Below are positions 1 to 13,198 of a stretch of DNA of 64,000 nt, piece after piece. Source of the stretch: Hybos culiciformis (Eukaryota > Arthropoda > Insecta > Diptera > Hybotidae); the NCBI GenBank assembly GCA_964007475.1, contig OZ023274.1, positions 83,304,346 to 83,368,345 of the forward strand, in the 5' to 3' direction. Below the pieces are notes generated by a model that searched no databases, had not been told where the DNA came from, and was given only the letters and a program-made list of their open reading frames with translations. Position 1 is the stretch's first letter. The number at the start of each line of letters is the position of its first letter. The translations under genes and the position numbers were made by a program.

Positions 1-3000
1 ATTTATTTATTATTAATATTTTTTTTCTTTTTTTGAAACATTTCTTTTTATAATTTAATATCAAAAAAAAAAAATGTATAACATTTTTTTTATTTTATTT
101 AATTATAATAAGTTTAAATTATAAATAAATATGTGTGTAGATATATAGTTATTTATATACAACTGGAGACTGGACTATGGTTAAAATATTTAACTTTTGT
201 TAGCTGATGCTGTTAGAAAATGTCAAATATAGAATTTATTGAAAAGAATAGAAATTATAAACAAATTTATCTTTACAATGCCATACAATTTGTTCTCTGG
301 CTGAAATAATATTTGTAGAAAGTACGAAAGTTTGGGATTATTTCCGATTTTGAAGAGAATATAATTAAAATTAATTTTAAATTAAAACAAACTAATTTAA
401 AAAATAAACTGGTCTAATATGTATTTAATTTAAAGTCAGCTGTTCAAAAATTTCTATACAGAATTAATTCAATATCATAAATCTATTATTATAATCGAAT
501 ACCATCTTTCCAATGCCATTTACAATCTGTTGTCTGCCATATGCAGTTTGTTTTCTATCTTAAATAATTTCAGAAGATTCGGACTTTGATGAGAAATTTT
601 AGAACAAATAAATCATAAAATTGATATTATTCAAGTTCTGAAAAAAGTTGATAAACAAATGATAAGACATAAATTATGTTAAATTTTAAAATTAAAATGA
701 GACCGAAATTATATTCGTAAGCCCTAGTTCTGGGTTTCAACTTTCAACGATTTATATTAAATATAGTATGTGAAAATAATAATTATAAGCGTAAAAGTAC
801 GTTACCATTGAAAATGCTTCACTTGAGAAAATAAAAAGATTGGGAATAAGCAATTTTCGATCCCAAACCATCGAATAGCTTACTTCTTTACTTGAAGTAA
901 TATTTACATCTAAAAATTTCTATATATATATATATGTATATATTATAAAATTTCAATGTGCATCTCCCAACTGGCTCAAAAATATGTACTAAAACTAAAA
1001 GGAACTAATGAAACAAAAAAAAAATAGATTTTTTTTTTCGCATTCAAAAAATAAAATTAAATATTCCTAAACATCACAACAAATTCATGAATGTTTTGAA
1101 AGGATAATAATCTTCTTTCTTTTTTTTCAAAGCATTATATATGTAAAAGATTTTTTCATTGGATTTGGCGCCAGATCTTCGGGCATTTTTGAGCTACAAA
1201 AAAAAAGTAATGCGAAAAGACAAATGCAAAAAAAAAACAGAAATTATTTTTCTTCGGTTAAAAGGATCATCAGGTGCATTTCTTAGTGCAAAAACTATTT
1301 TTTTAAGGATTATTTTTTTTTTGTTCCCGACTTAATGCTCTCTTTATATATATAAAAAAAAATAAAAACTTCAAGTTGAAAATCAAATTAAGAATTTTAT
1401 AAAAATTAATTTGTTATTTTTTCTCTCCTACCGAAAAATTAAATAAAAAATAATAATAAAATTCTGGGAAAATGTTAAATTATACTGCAATTTTAACAGC
1501 TTTTCAACTAAATCCAATAAATTTAATAAATTAGGGAATGACTTTTCTATTAATAATGACACTGACATAGATTAAATCAAAATAAATAATATGAATAAAA
1601 TTCTGGCGACAAAATTCCTGCTTTTTCTATACAGTTATGAAAGCAACATTATGTACTGTAGTTTCGATGGATCCTGTATCTTGTAAAGTTTAAGTAAACC
1701 AATTATAAAAGATCAATCATACAATCATAGTGTAACATCGATTTGTTCGCCTGATATTTGTCTTTGTACCTTGAATAATATATAATATCTTTAAATAATT
1801 TTTGAATTTCAAAAATATTTCATTTGAAAATAAAATCGCTAGATTTTTTTACAAGGTGGTATAAAAATCAAAAACATAAAAAATAGATACATATATCAAA
1901 ATCCTTAAGGCAAATGAGTTTCAAATCAAGCAACCCTTAATAAATTTTTTAGGTCCTATAATTAAAACGGTTCAAAATGATCCATTTGCTTCTGACAAAA
2001 TGAATACTTTTAAGTCAGATATAAATAATTTAAACAAAAATAGTGATCTTCTACATTTGGTCAATTTGAAATTATTAATTCATATTCAAAATGAAGGTAT
2101 AATGGAATATATGTAGATAACAAGTCTTTAAAAATATTACACCGACGTATATTAAGAGTTATATATATGTACTATAACTATAATTTAAATCAGCTAAAAT
2201 GGAAATGTATATTCCAGAGAAGCTTAATCTTCTTAAAGTCGCCATCGTAATTTGTCAAATAAAAGATATACAATACATTTTATTAGCTCAACTTTTAGAA
2301 GTTACAGCACTAAAGGGAATTTTTAGTTCATTATTATATTATATTACAATATAGAATTTTGATTTTGTGATTGTTATTCTTAGTCGCAGCTGATAAAAAA
2401 GATACAATTCTTTAAGAGTTCAAACAAATACTTTAAATCAATCTAAAGACTGAATAATCATAGGACCATTGTTTGTTTATTAAACAGATTTTAATTTTTC
2501 TCAAGAACTTTATACGTAATAAATAATAAAAAGAAATAAAATACTATACACTGGAATACTTTAAAATAAATTATTTAAAGATAGCACGCGTTTTTTTTTT
2601 TTCTTAAAAAAAAAATATAATTAATGCAGAAATTATGAAAAAAAAAAGAAGAAAATATTAAAATTTACTGAACTAAAAAATTAAGGCGGATTTTATAGGT
2701 CAGTCTGGTAAAAAAATAAAAAAAAAATTGTTATCCAGGGTTATATTTTCCTTTATTAGTCGGATTTTTTCTTTTTGATATGTTCTCTGAAAACTAAACT
2801 GTAAAAATTTTATATATTTCCTAGGAATTAATAGAATGATAGGCGGAATTTTATTTTAAATAAATTAAAATTTGTGGTTTAATTAAAGGGTTAAAAAAAC
2901 AAAAAAAAAAAAAAATTCGATTCAAAATGTAAAATTTTGGAAAAAACTTTGTAGGCTGTCAAAATGAATTTTTATTTTTATTTGTTATACCTATTTTATT

Positions 3001-3837
3001 TTATTTAATTTTTTTCAATAAATCATGAATAAAAATGTTAAAAAACAGATATTTTTAATCAAAAACCTTATTAATCCTTTTAAACTTTTATAAAATTTAA
3101 AATTTAATAAAATTTTATCTGGAAATAATTTACACTCTTTGCTGGTTAAGAGCCTGTAATTCCTAAACCTGAAATGATAGAGTTTCAACTTTTCATAACC
3201 AAAACGATGTGAAAAGGAACGAGATAACCATGTTTATGGTTTCACAGAATGAAAATCATAATTAGATGGTTCATTAGTTATAAGAATTTTAATGACGAAT
3301 GGACACATAGTCTGGGCTAAAAAATTGAAATCTGTATCAGGTTTGATCTAAAAAAATAAGTAAATATATATGTACACATATGTTAATATTTATCTTTAAA
3401 AAAGTAATTGACTGTATATTAAGTTCATGATTATCATGATAAATAACTTATAGAATAATTACTTAACTCTTCTGGTGATTAGATTAAGTTCATATCGCAA
3501 TTCTTTATTGCCAAATTCATTCACTAAGAACGAAAACTGCAAAAGAGGTTAGTTTATGAGTTGAAGAAAGAAATAAATAAATTTTTTTCATGATATTCAA
3601 AATTTATTTAAAATATCAATTTACATTTTAAATCAAAAAAAAAACAATCCATATAATTAAATTCATAAACATGTAACATGATTTTGTTTTATCTAAAATT
3701 TTCTTCTTTTTTTTTCATAAAACCAGAAGTTTTGCTATCTGTTTGGAAGCATAAAAATGAGGGTTTTTTTACTTACTTATAAATAAAAAAACTTGCTATC
3801 TAATTAGATTTACCGAAAGAAATTCTGCTTTATAAAA
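1..3837. other. Gene-free A/T-rich DNA
   Basis: No open reading frame here has a recognisable protein, splice context or codon bias. The stretch holds A and T homopolymers and a short (TA)n run near 923-945. I see no RNA gene or transposon with clear ends. It could be intergenic DNA or part of a long intron of a gene outside the window. Confidence 0.6.
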
Positions 3838-3840
3838 TAA

Positions 3841-4308
3841 CACTGGCCTACACTCATTTTGGTGCCTAAGATTTTAGACCTGATTTTGGGTATATTTTGT
3901 GAGCTGATACAAGAAAACTAGTCACATTTTTCATATCAGCTCTTTATCTTGATTGCCAATTTCAATACCAATGTATACAGAATAGAAGCGAATTACCGTG
4001 TCATTAATCGGTTTCCGTTGATCTTTCATTATATACTCACCGCATATGTAACAAAACATATCAGGATCGTTAATGCAACTTCTTGACTTACTTGCCATCA
4101 TATATTTATACGATTAATGTCATAAAAGTAGTTATAACATGAACTGATTTTGAATAAAACCGTAAAAAATTTGAAATAAGAATTGTAGGTAAACCAGAGC
4201 TGTCAGCTGACATCTAGTAGCAGCAATGTAGTTCATACTAACTACTTTACCGACTACAGATGCGAACAGAGCTGCACCAATACAAAAATTTTTTTTTGTA
4301 GGCCAGTG
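3841..4308. mobile_element. MITE, PIF/Harbinger-like, TAA target duplication
   Basis: The left end reads CACTGGCCTACA and the right end TGTAGGCCAGTG, a perfect 12-bp terminal inverted repeat. TAA lies directly outside both ends (3838-3840 and 4309-4311), the 3-bp TWA duplication typical of the PIF/Harbinger superfamily. The element is 468 bp and has no coding capacity, so it is non-autonomous. Ends and duplication are read directly; the superfamily is inferred from duplication size. Confidence 0.8.
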
Positions 4309-6120
4309 TAATGAATTAAACCATTTTAAAATACAGAATTTCGACTTCTATCTGATTGGATTTGAAAGTAAAAATAAAGCCTGGAATTTATGTGATCTTT
4401 ACGAAACTTTGCGTTTTCAAAGTATTCATTCCAAGATCAGTTTTAAATACATAGTGCGAAAATCATGTTCTGGAATTTTAGCTCAGTCGCAAAAAGTTTG
4501 GTTTTTTTTTATTTTAAAATTTGAAAATGGTTTATTCTAAATTTATTTAAAGCATAATTTCTAATTTGATGATCCATGAAAAATGACTTTAATCAAAAAC
4601 AACAAAAAACAAAAATTATCATTTTTCTAACTAAAATATTTTAGATACAATCATTATAGGGTTTATAGTTTATCTTAAAGTATGCATTTCAAATGAGCCG
4701 AAGATAATAAATATATTTTAAAATTTTGCTCTTATTTTAAAATTGCAAAATATGAATAAAAAAATATTTTGTTTTAAATAAAGTTATTAGAAATCTCATA
4801 AAAAATTAAACTGCTGATTTTTAGTTAGTTACCTACAGTAATATTATGCAAAAACTATGAAATGATTTTTTTTTTTTTTTTCAAATAAATATTTATGTAT
4901 ATGAGATGAATTTTACAGCATTTGAAATTTTCATTACATAACTTTATATGCATAAAAACACACCTACTCATAACTTTTTCTTTTTTCAACATAACCGTAT
5001 ATAGTCAGTGAGTTCAAAGAAAATATCTTAATTTAGTTAAGAGAGTAACAGAAAAAAGTTATTAAAATATGTTCATGAATATATTTTATTTTAATTGTTT
5101 TAAGATGACTTTTATGATCTTCGCCTGAAAATGAAAAATGCAAATTTTTAACTAATTTATATCTTTGAAACATAAGATAGATAAATAAGTTGTCATAATA
5201 GAAAAATATAACTATGTAGTATGTATTACATTCTCGTGTACTGAACTTATTAAAATTGTCTTAAATATTGATATTAACATTAACAATTCTAATTTAAATG
5301 CTATTTTTTAAATGAGAGCATTTAAAAATTTGTAATTTGTAAAGTGAAAAAATGATTTTGAACTTTGTGTGGTTGTAAAAGAAATATAGTTAAAAATCTT
5401 GCAATAAAATTTAGACAGCTACGGTTTTTTGAAAGAATTGTTTTTTAAATCTAACGCAAGACTTCCTTAAATTTGCTTTACTTATTACTGCTATTACAAT
5501 GTTTGAAATTTCTAGTCTTAACATTTTACATGGGTGTTTTGAATTTTTGATATCAAATAAATTGTGTTTTCCGTTAAGTAAGATCATTGTTTAATAATAG
5601 TATAAGATTAGTTATATATTTTGAAAAATTGTATCATTGATAATATAAATAGTATTTTTCATTTTGTTTTAATAACACCTTGTGAGATATAAACACAATT
5701 TTTCGAACATATTGTATGAATAACCAATCTTATTACTATTAATCAATGGTATAATATGTTAAATATGCAGTTTGTTTGGTTGATAACGGTATTATGAAAA
5801 TATTATCTTCCTAAGAACTTGTTATGGTCTTAATTGTATGCAAAAATGTTTTTAGTACCAATCCATTCACACCCTATGTCTATAGTTTCTAAAAACCTAA
5901 ATAAAATTGTTAATAATATATAATAATTCTTAATTCAGATTATAAAAATTTTTGACAATATTCATAATTTTTTTTTTGTTATCTTATTCATCTTTATTCA
6001 CCGATGAATCTAAAAATTAGTTATACTGATGGGTATAAAAATAAAAATTTTATAATGTTGAATTTGAAATCAATAAATTCTTAACTGGGCAGAAACTAAA
6101 AATTTAAAAAAAAAAAAATT

Positions 6121-6141
6121 AATAATAATAATAATAATAAA
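6121..6141. repeat. (AAT)n microsatellite
   Basis: About seven uninterrupted AAT units followed by an A tract. Simple-sequence repeat in gene-free DNA. Confidence 0.85.
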
Positions 6142-6514
6142 AAAGAACTGACAGTATCATTAATTTTGAAATCAGATTATGCATTTTAGTGCAATATTTA
6201 AATAAACTGTTATTAAATTTATTATCATGCCATCTAAAAAAAAAAATACCTTCCAGAAACAAATATTAATAATTTACTACTCTGCACTAAAATTTTTAAA
6301 GATATTTTTAATGAGACATTAGCTACCAGTTTTATTTTCGCATTTTAAATTCAGTTATGTGCATTTTGTTACTAATTTACATTTAAAAAAAAAAAGAAGA
6401 GAATTAATACAAAAAAAAAAAAATTAAATTATGAGCCATATTTCAAATTCAAAAAAACATGAATATAAATTTTATTATTTTTTTTTTTCTGTATCAAAAT
6501 TTAAATAAACCATT

Positions 6515-6744
6515 GTGATTTTGCGTTTCAATTCCATATTATGCTTTCAAAAAAAAATTAAAATATATGTATGTAAAAAATAAAAAACTATAATTTAAAG
6601 TTTAAACTAGAGATAATAAAAATATAGAATAATTTACTAAAATAACTTACTTTATGTACATATATGTGTATAATTATAATGTATATCTTAATAAGCTGAA
6701 AAAAAATAGATGTTTAGTGATTTTGCGTTTCAATTCCATATTAT
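6515..6744. repeat. Direct repeat of 28 bp, copies 202 bp apart
   Basis: The same 28 bases, beginning GTGATTTTGCGTTTC, occur at 6515-6542 and 6717-6744 without mismatch. The sequence between and beside them does not match. The motif is of mixed composition, so two exact copies so close are unlikely by chance. Origin unknown: local duplication or a repeat end. Confidence 0.75.
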
Positions 6745-9700
6745 TACTTGCGATCGAGATGTAGAAAGAATAAAGAAACCAAACAAAAATATGAAAAAGG
6801 CAATTTAGATTCCTTCCTACATTGAAAAAACTGTACAGTATGTATATCTGAATTGTAGCTGATAAGTTAATATTATCAGTATTTGGTTTTATTTTATTAA
6901 CACTTTCAAATAAAAATACAAGAATGTTTTATGAAATTTAACTTATCTTAATATTATTCTTATTCTAAGATAATAGCTAATCTTATTATCGTAATTCAAT
7001 AGTTGGATTAGACCGGAGATATCCAGAAAGTACAATAGTTGCTGCATAATATCAGAGATAATAAAGTATAAAATATTTTAACCAATGTATAACTCATTCA
7101 CCAATTGGTTACATAAAATTTACAAAGGCAGGTACTTACAATAATGGATATGTCATCTTAAAAAGCTACAGATAAATTAATTCAGATTTATCATACATTC
7201 AAAGAAAAATTCTAAAGGATTTGCCTTTTTCACTCTAGAAGTTATTTCCACAAATTCAAATAAGCTGCAGAATGACAGATTGAATTCTTTTATTTCTGTA
7301 GATTTAATTAATAACAGGAAGTGCTATTTCAATTTTCCGCTTATTTTTAGTCTTTCCTCTTTATTATTATTATTATTTTTTTTTATTTTTCATTGAATCG
7401 AGAAATGCATGATTGATTTCTAAATAATTTTTTTTTTTTTAAGTTGAAATTTTAACTTAACTAAAAAATTGTACTGAATATTTCCAAACATCATATTATT
7501 TTATCCGTATTATTTTAGGTTTTTTTAGTGAAAAACCGGTATGACATTTAAACTAAGTATGCCAGTGATTTACTCCTTTATTTATGTATATAAAAATATA
7601 TATATTAATAATGTCGAAAAAGCCGTCATTGCGGTGTGACATTGCTTTTATTATATGTGGGTTAAATTTTCTTTTGGGCTTGAAATTGAAATATATTTTC
7701 ACATTATTCATTTCAATTAACACTGTTTGACTGTTTGCCTTGTGTTTTGAAAAAAAGAACTCCTAATTTAGTTTATAAAACATTTTATATTTTCATTGTC
7801 CATTGTTTCATTTTTAATCAGTTTTATATCTTTTTCGTATAGCATTCACAATCTAGGGTTAGCTCTGTGTTACTCTTTTACCATTTCCCGGGATTTTTTT
7901 TTTAACTTTTAAAATTGAGAAACTAATTGGATTTATTGGATGAGGAAAGAAAACCTAATATGTAATGTCAAACTAAAAACGATTTTATATCACAAATGAG
8001 TGTTATTTGCAAAACTTATTTCAAAATAAAATTATTATAAAATAATGTCCTAACTTATATTTTATGTAGTTTTCATATCTTTGTGACTACTTGAAGATTT
8101 GTTATTTTTTTATCGTGTTTTCGTGCCGCAAGAAACAGGTATAAAGCATGCAGTATATGTATACATAATCACAAGGCGGTGAATTGATTTCAAACCAATA
8201 TTTTCTGTTTTGAAATATAAAATCGTCCAGGTATTATTTTTTCCTGGTTTTGAAGTGATAGTAGCATCTTTTTATGTTTTTTTTTTTCATATATTCATGA
8301 TTGAATTTGAAACACGTACATATTATTTTAACGAATTAAATCTTTCATTTGACATAATTTTTTTTTCTTTGAACAAAACAAAAAATAGAGAAAAAAGATG
8401 AACAAAAAAATATTAATAATCTAAGATCCTTGATTTTTTAAGATTTTAGTGAATAAAAAAATGCATTTTCATTTAAAGGAAACTTTTAAAGGAAATAAAG
8501 AAAATTTCATTGCTAGAACTTAACGAACCAAGTATAATTATTGGTAAAATATGATATATTGTCTGTATAAATTTTCTATATACTGTCGGAATTTATATAT
8601 GCTTACAGAAGTGAAATTATTGCTTAGTTTTATGACCAAGAACGTTACATTTCAAATTTAAGAAAGTGATAAGATAATTATTAGTCTGTTAACAACTGTT
8701 CAACTCTCAACTCTACTCCAGAGTTAAAAATATTGATTCAACTGTGGTTAAAAACATTAACAAGAATACATACTGCCAACAATAGAGCAACATAATTCGA
8801 ACTATTATATTAACCTTATTTTTGTTCTAAGTATAATAATTTTATTAAGCTTCTGTATTTATAGTCTATATATTTGTTCCGTTTATTAAGGTTATGCTTT
8901 TGTACAAAAGTATATAAAATTTTGCAATAGTTAGAATATACTTGTTAGTTATATGTTAGTTATATATATAACAACCATTTATTATTTAAAAATAATTATT
9001 TAATAAATAGGTACTCATTCAAAATTTAATGAAGTTCATAAGTGAAATTTATTGAATCGGAACTTTTAAAAACTTTAACCATTTTTCACCGTAGATTACA
9101 TAATTTGAAACTTGCACAAGCTTTAAAAATTGTAAATTTCGCAACAAGAATCAATCATCATCATCATTATAGAATACTAAAAATAACAAGATTACCAGAT
9201 AACAGAAAAATAAAAAAACAAAATAATACACAAAAATATCCAGATTAACAGATACCCGAAAAAAAACCAAAACATTGAGCAACTGCACAAGGCTTAACTA
9301 GCAACAATAAAATAATCATTTCTTGAAAACCATCAGATAATAATTATTAATCATTGACAGGCAGACAAACTTAACATACTACAATACTGTTAACCAAACA
9401 TATAATAATTTTATGAGTTTATTTGTAAAACTATGCTATTGGAAATTCTATTATTATTTAAAAAAAAAAAATTTATATTTTTCTTTGGACACTTGAAAAG
9501 AAAAATAGAAAGGTTAACAAATGAAAAAAAAAAAAAAACTATGTTAATCTTTGATAAAAATTTTTATGAATGAATCTTAGTTTTTTTCTATATGCGCGGT
9601 TATTTTTTTATTATACGAAAAAAAAAAGTTACAACTTAAGTATATCATTAAAAATATATTTTCTTTTGCATTTTGATTGATGGGTTTAGGACTTTATAGC

Positions 9701-12700
9701 AATAATTGTTAAGAGTTATAGATGGATATGCAATAAAATTCCACCTCTTCCTTTCTGAAAAGAGTATAACGTGAATATGTAAGGCGCCACTCCCGCTTTA
9801 AACAATAAAATACTGAAAAAACTAGGTTTTTTTTTTCTTTAAATATAATTTTTTTTAATATTGACTAACGATATGAATAAAAAAAACAAATTTTTTTTTT
9901 TCTTTAACTTGAAGATATTATTGTAAAAAAAAAAAACAGAATAAACATTATGTAAAAAACATACATATACATAATTAAATAAGTTTTAATTAATATTTTT
10001 AGTATTAAAACCAAATAAAAAAGTCATTGACTTTTTATTTTATTAAATTAAGAATACCTAACTTATATACATAATGTCATATACTCCTAATATGACAAAA
10101 TGATTAATTATCATGACTTTGGCAAAATTATTCTTTATTCCATCAATAATTTTGATTATATTGTTTACATAATAATACTTATAGTTTACATAGTTTCGTG
10201 GCAGGCTACACAATTATAATGTATATACTTACTTATATATGTCCGAAGATTGGAAAAAGATTGACGTTCTCAATATTAAGTTTTAAGAATTTAGGATAAG
10301 ACTATTAATGTGAATAAATATTTAAAACTTGAGTGGATTGAAAACAAAAAAGTTCAGCAAAACAGACCGATAGTCGTTATTACATAAAATAAAAAGTTTT
10401 TAGAAATACTGATACATGATTCGTTGACATAATTTTTCTTTGTATAAAACAAAATCATCAAACTTCATATCCGTTCTCCAATTAAATAAAATACTTTATA
10501 TGTATTTGAAATTTTATTGGCAAATCTGCAGCATTTTTATTAACATATTTTAGATTATTTTAGAAATTTTTTAATTTCTAACACAATTGCGAATTCAAAA
10601 ATGTTTAATCGTAAATATCTAAGAACATTTTTTCACAGTGACATAAGCGTACTAAATACGGAAAAAAATTCTTCATCAGACCAATTTATCTTCTTTTATA
10701 TTATAAAAACTTGATTCGAGAAATAAAATATTAACTATATCAAAGACATTAATTTGAAATATTGCCCATGTAATTTATATTATGATCAAATTAAGGATTA
10801 ATAATTTGATTTTTATATACATATATCCCGATCCTAGATATTATTTTATACCCCCTAAAAAATATAATTTATAAAAAAAAGGCGTCCTCTTATTTTTATA
10901 AAATCAAGATTTTCTTAAATACAAGTAAAATATTATTTATTATTTTTCTGGTTTTGTGCTTAAGATTGAATAAAAATTTAATTAAAAAAATATATATAAT
11001 AATAAATTAAGAAAAAAAAATACATTGAATAAGCGTAAAATAGTCATAACTCCTCACCTGTAATAAATCTATAAAATGATAAAATTATGTTTAAACCGCA
11101 AAGCAAAGATAAAAAAAAGAGGTATCGTGAAAAGTAAACATTATAGATATTCGAGGAAATACTAATAATAGTTCACTGCAAAATATATATTTTAACTGCA
11201 TCAGTAATTTTTATATATATTTTTTTTATTCAATATATGCTCATTTTAAAGTTAGAAATGAATGTAAATTTTATAAAAATTCTCTTTTATGATAAAATCG
11301 TTGAAAAATTAACTAATACAATATTAAGATGATAAAAATTCGGCGTTGCGATTTTTGGAAAAAGTAACTTACATACAACTTATATAAAATATGAATTCAA
11401 AATTATCTATTTATTTCAAAATATTATTAGCAATAACTCCGCCAGTAATTTTATTAAACAATAATTAGGCACCTATACTCGTAAAATTCAAATAAATGCA
11501 AATAAATAGATAATGACAACTACAAACAACCTCTGACTACGAAAATATAGGAAAAATTACAAATCTCACCTCTACTTTATTCATCACCAAAAGGACGATA
11601 AATTAAGAATTTACGTAATTATATGTAGGTATATTGAAAATTAGGAAACTAAAGAAGAAAACTTTGTAAAAAACTATTTTTTTTTTTCAAATCAGAACAC
11701 CGTACCTATTAAAAAAAAAAACTTTTTCCAAAAAAAAAAAAAAAATTAAGTAAAAACGAAATCTATATTACCTACATGCAATAATAATAATAAATTTATA
11801 AAAAGAAATGCCGAACCGCTGGCGCCGAAAGGATAAATCATATATGAAATTATTACTGTGAAATTTTAACTTCTTCTATGTAAAACAAGAACAAATTCTT
11901 AAACGAATTTCATATCATTTGTTAAACTGATCATTGGTCATTGTTGGTTATCAATCTTATTTTTTTTTTTAGAATTTTGACTTTTTGTTATTTTTTTTAT
12001 TTTTTATTTTTTTATTCTTAAAGGTGGTAAAAATTTAATTTAATATTCCTGGAATTTTTGCACCTAAATGAATCCTTTTTGCAAATAAAAAAAAAATTAA
12101 AGATATACAATTTTTTTTCTGAAAACAAAAACCCAAAGGGTAAATTGTTCATATCTCAATGTATAAAAAAAAAACCTACATTGACTTTAAAAAGTAATAT
12201 TGTTATTATATGTCACGCTCTGAATTTAAGAAAAAATTTCGCTTGAAGGATATTGAAATAAAATAAGGATATTTTTGGGCTTGAATCGCAAAACATGTGA
12301 ATTTTGAACCGAGATTAACATCTAAAAGTTCTTATTCTTATTCTACAATGCCCAAGTATGTCAAGAGCAATCACAATATGGTTTTCTCATTATCGTCAAT
12401 TTTACCGAGCTTAACCATTTATTGATTTTTGATCTTCTCATTTTTCTCTTTTAAACACTATCGCCAATGTTCTCGCAGCATGCGAACTTGATATTCAAAT
12501 ATTAAAATTTAACGCAAAAGGGTAAAAAAGGAAAATTTTTAGTTCAAAAGATAGCTAATTAGAGTAACTTGAGCTATCAGAACCTTAAGCATTATTTTTC
12601 TCAAAATTAATCATTAACAGAATTCCATATAACTAACAGACACACTCTAATTTTGTTTATTATACAATTCTACAGATATACTTTTAAATTTTTACAACAA

Positions 12701-13176
12701 AAATTTACATAATATTCAACTTCATATATCTCTGGTAATGTACGTTTAGAAGAAAAAAAGATTTATGTTTCTACTAATTGCTTTCCCATAGAATAAACTC
12801 TATGTGCTAACTGCTAATTGACCTTAATCCTTTTGAATTCTTCTAAGAATATATAGCTATTATTTAAGTTCAGTGGCACAAGAATGGCACACTTTTAACA
12901 TTAAATAATAAAATTATTTAATTTTTTTTTTGTTTTTTTAGAAGTTTCACAAAAGTGTTAAAACTTGTTAAAGTAAAATTATGTAGGTATTTAAGGAAAA
13001 AAAGCACATTAACAAAAAGTACAGAAAAGGATGACAAATTATTTCCTCATGACTTGCAAATTACTTTTAAGGAGCCAAAATATAATAAAAAAAAATAAAC
13101 AAGAACAAAAAAATACGCGCGTGTGTATAAGAAGATTCCTTATTTTTAATATGTACAGTGCTCTTTAATAAATTAG

Positions 13177-13198
13177 TAGGTACCTACCTACCTACCTT
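13177..13198. repeat. CCTA/TAGG simple repeat, locally palindromic
   Basis: GTAGG followed by GTACCTACC-type units. Similar short TAGG/CCTA runs recur at about 27418-27436, 29950-30010, 30412-30420 and 31005-31015, so this tetranucleotide is a recurrent simple repeat of the genome. Confidence 0.6.

Noticed and set aside
9042..9248. 68-codon ORF with a His-His-His-His run
   Set aside because: The His run comes from an ATC repeat (ATCATCATCAT); the rest is Lys/Asn/Ile background.
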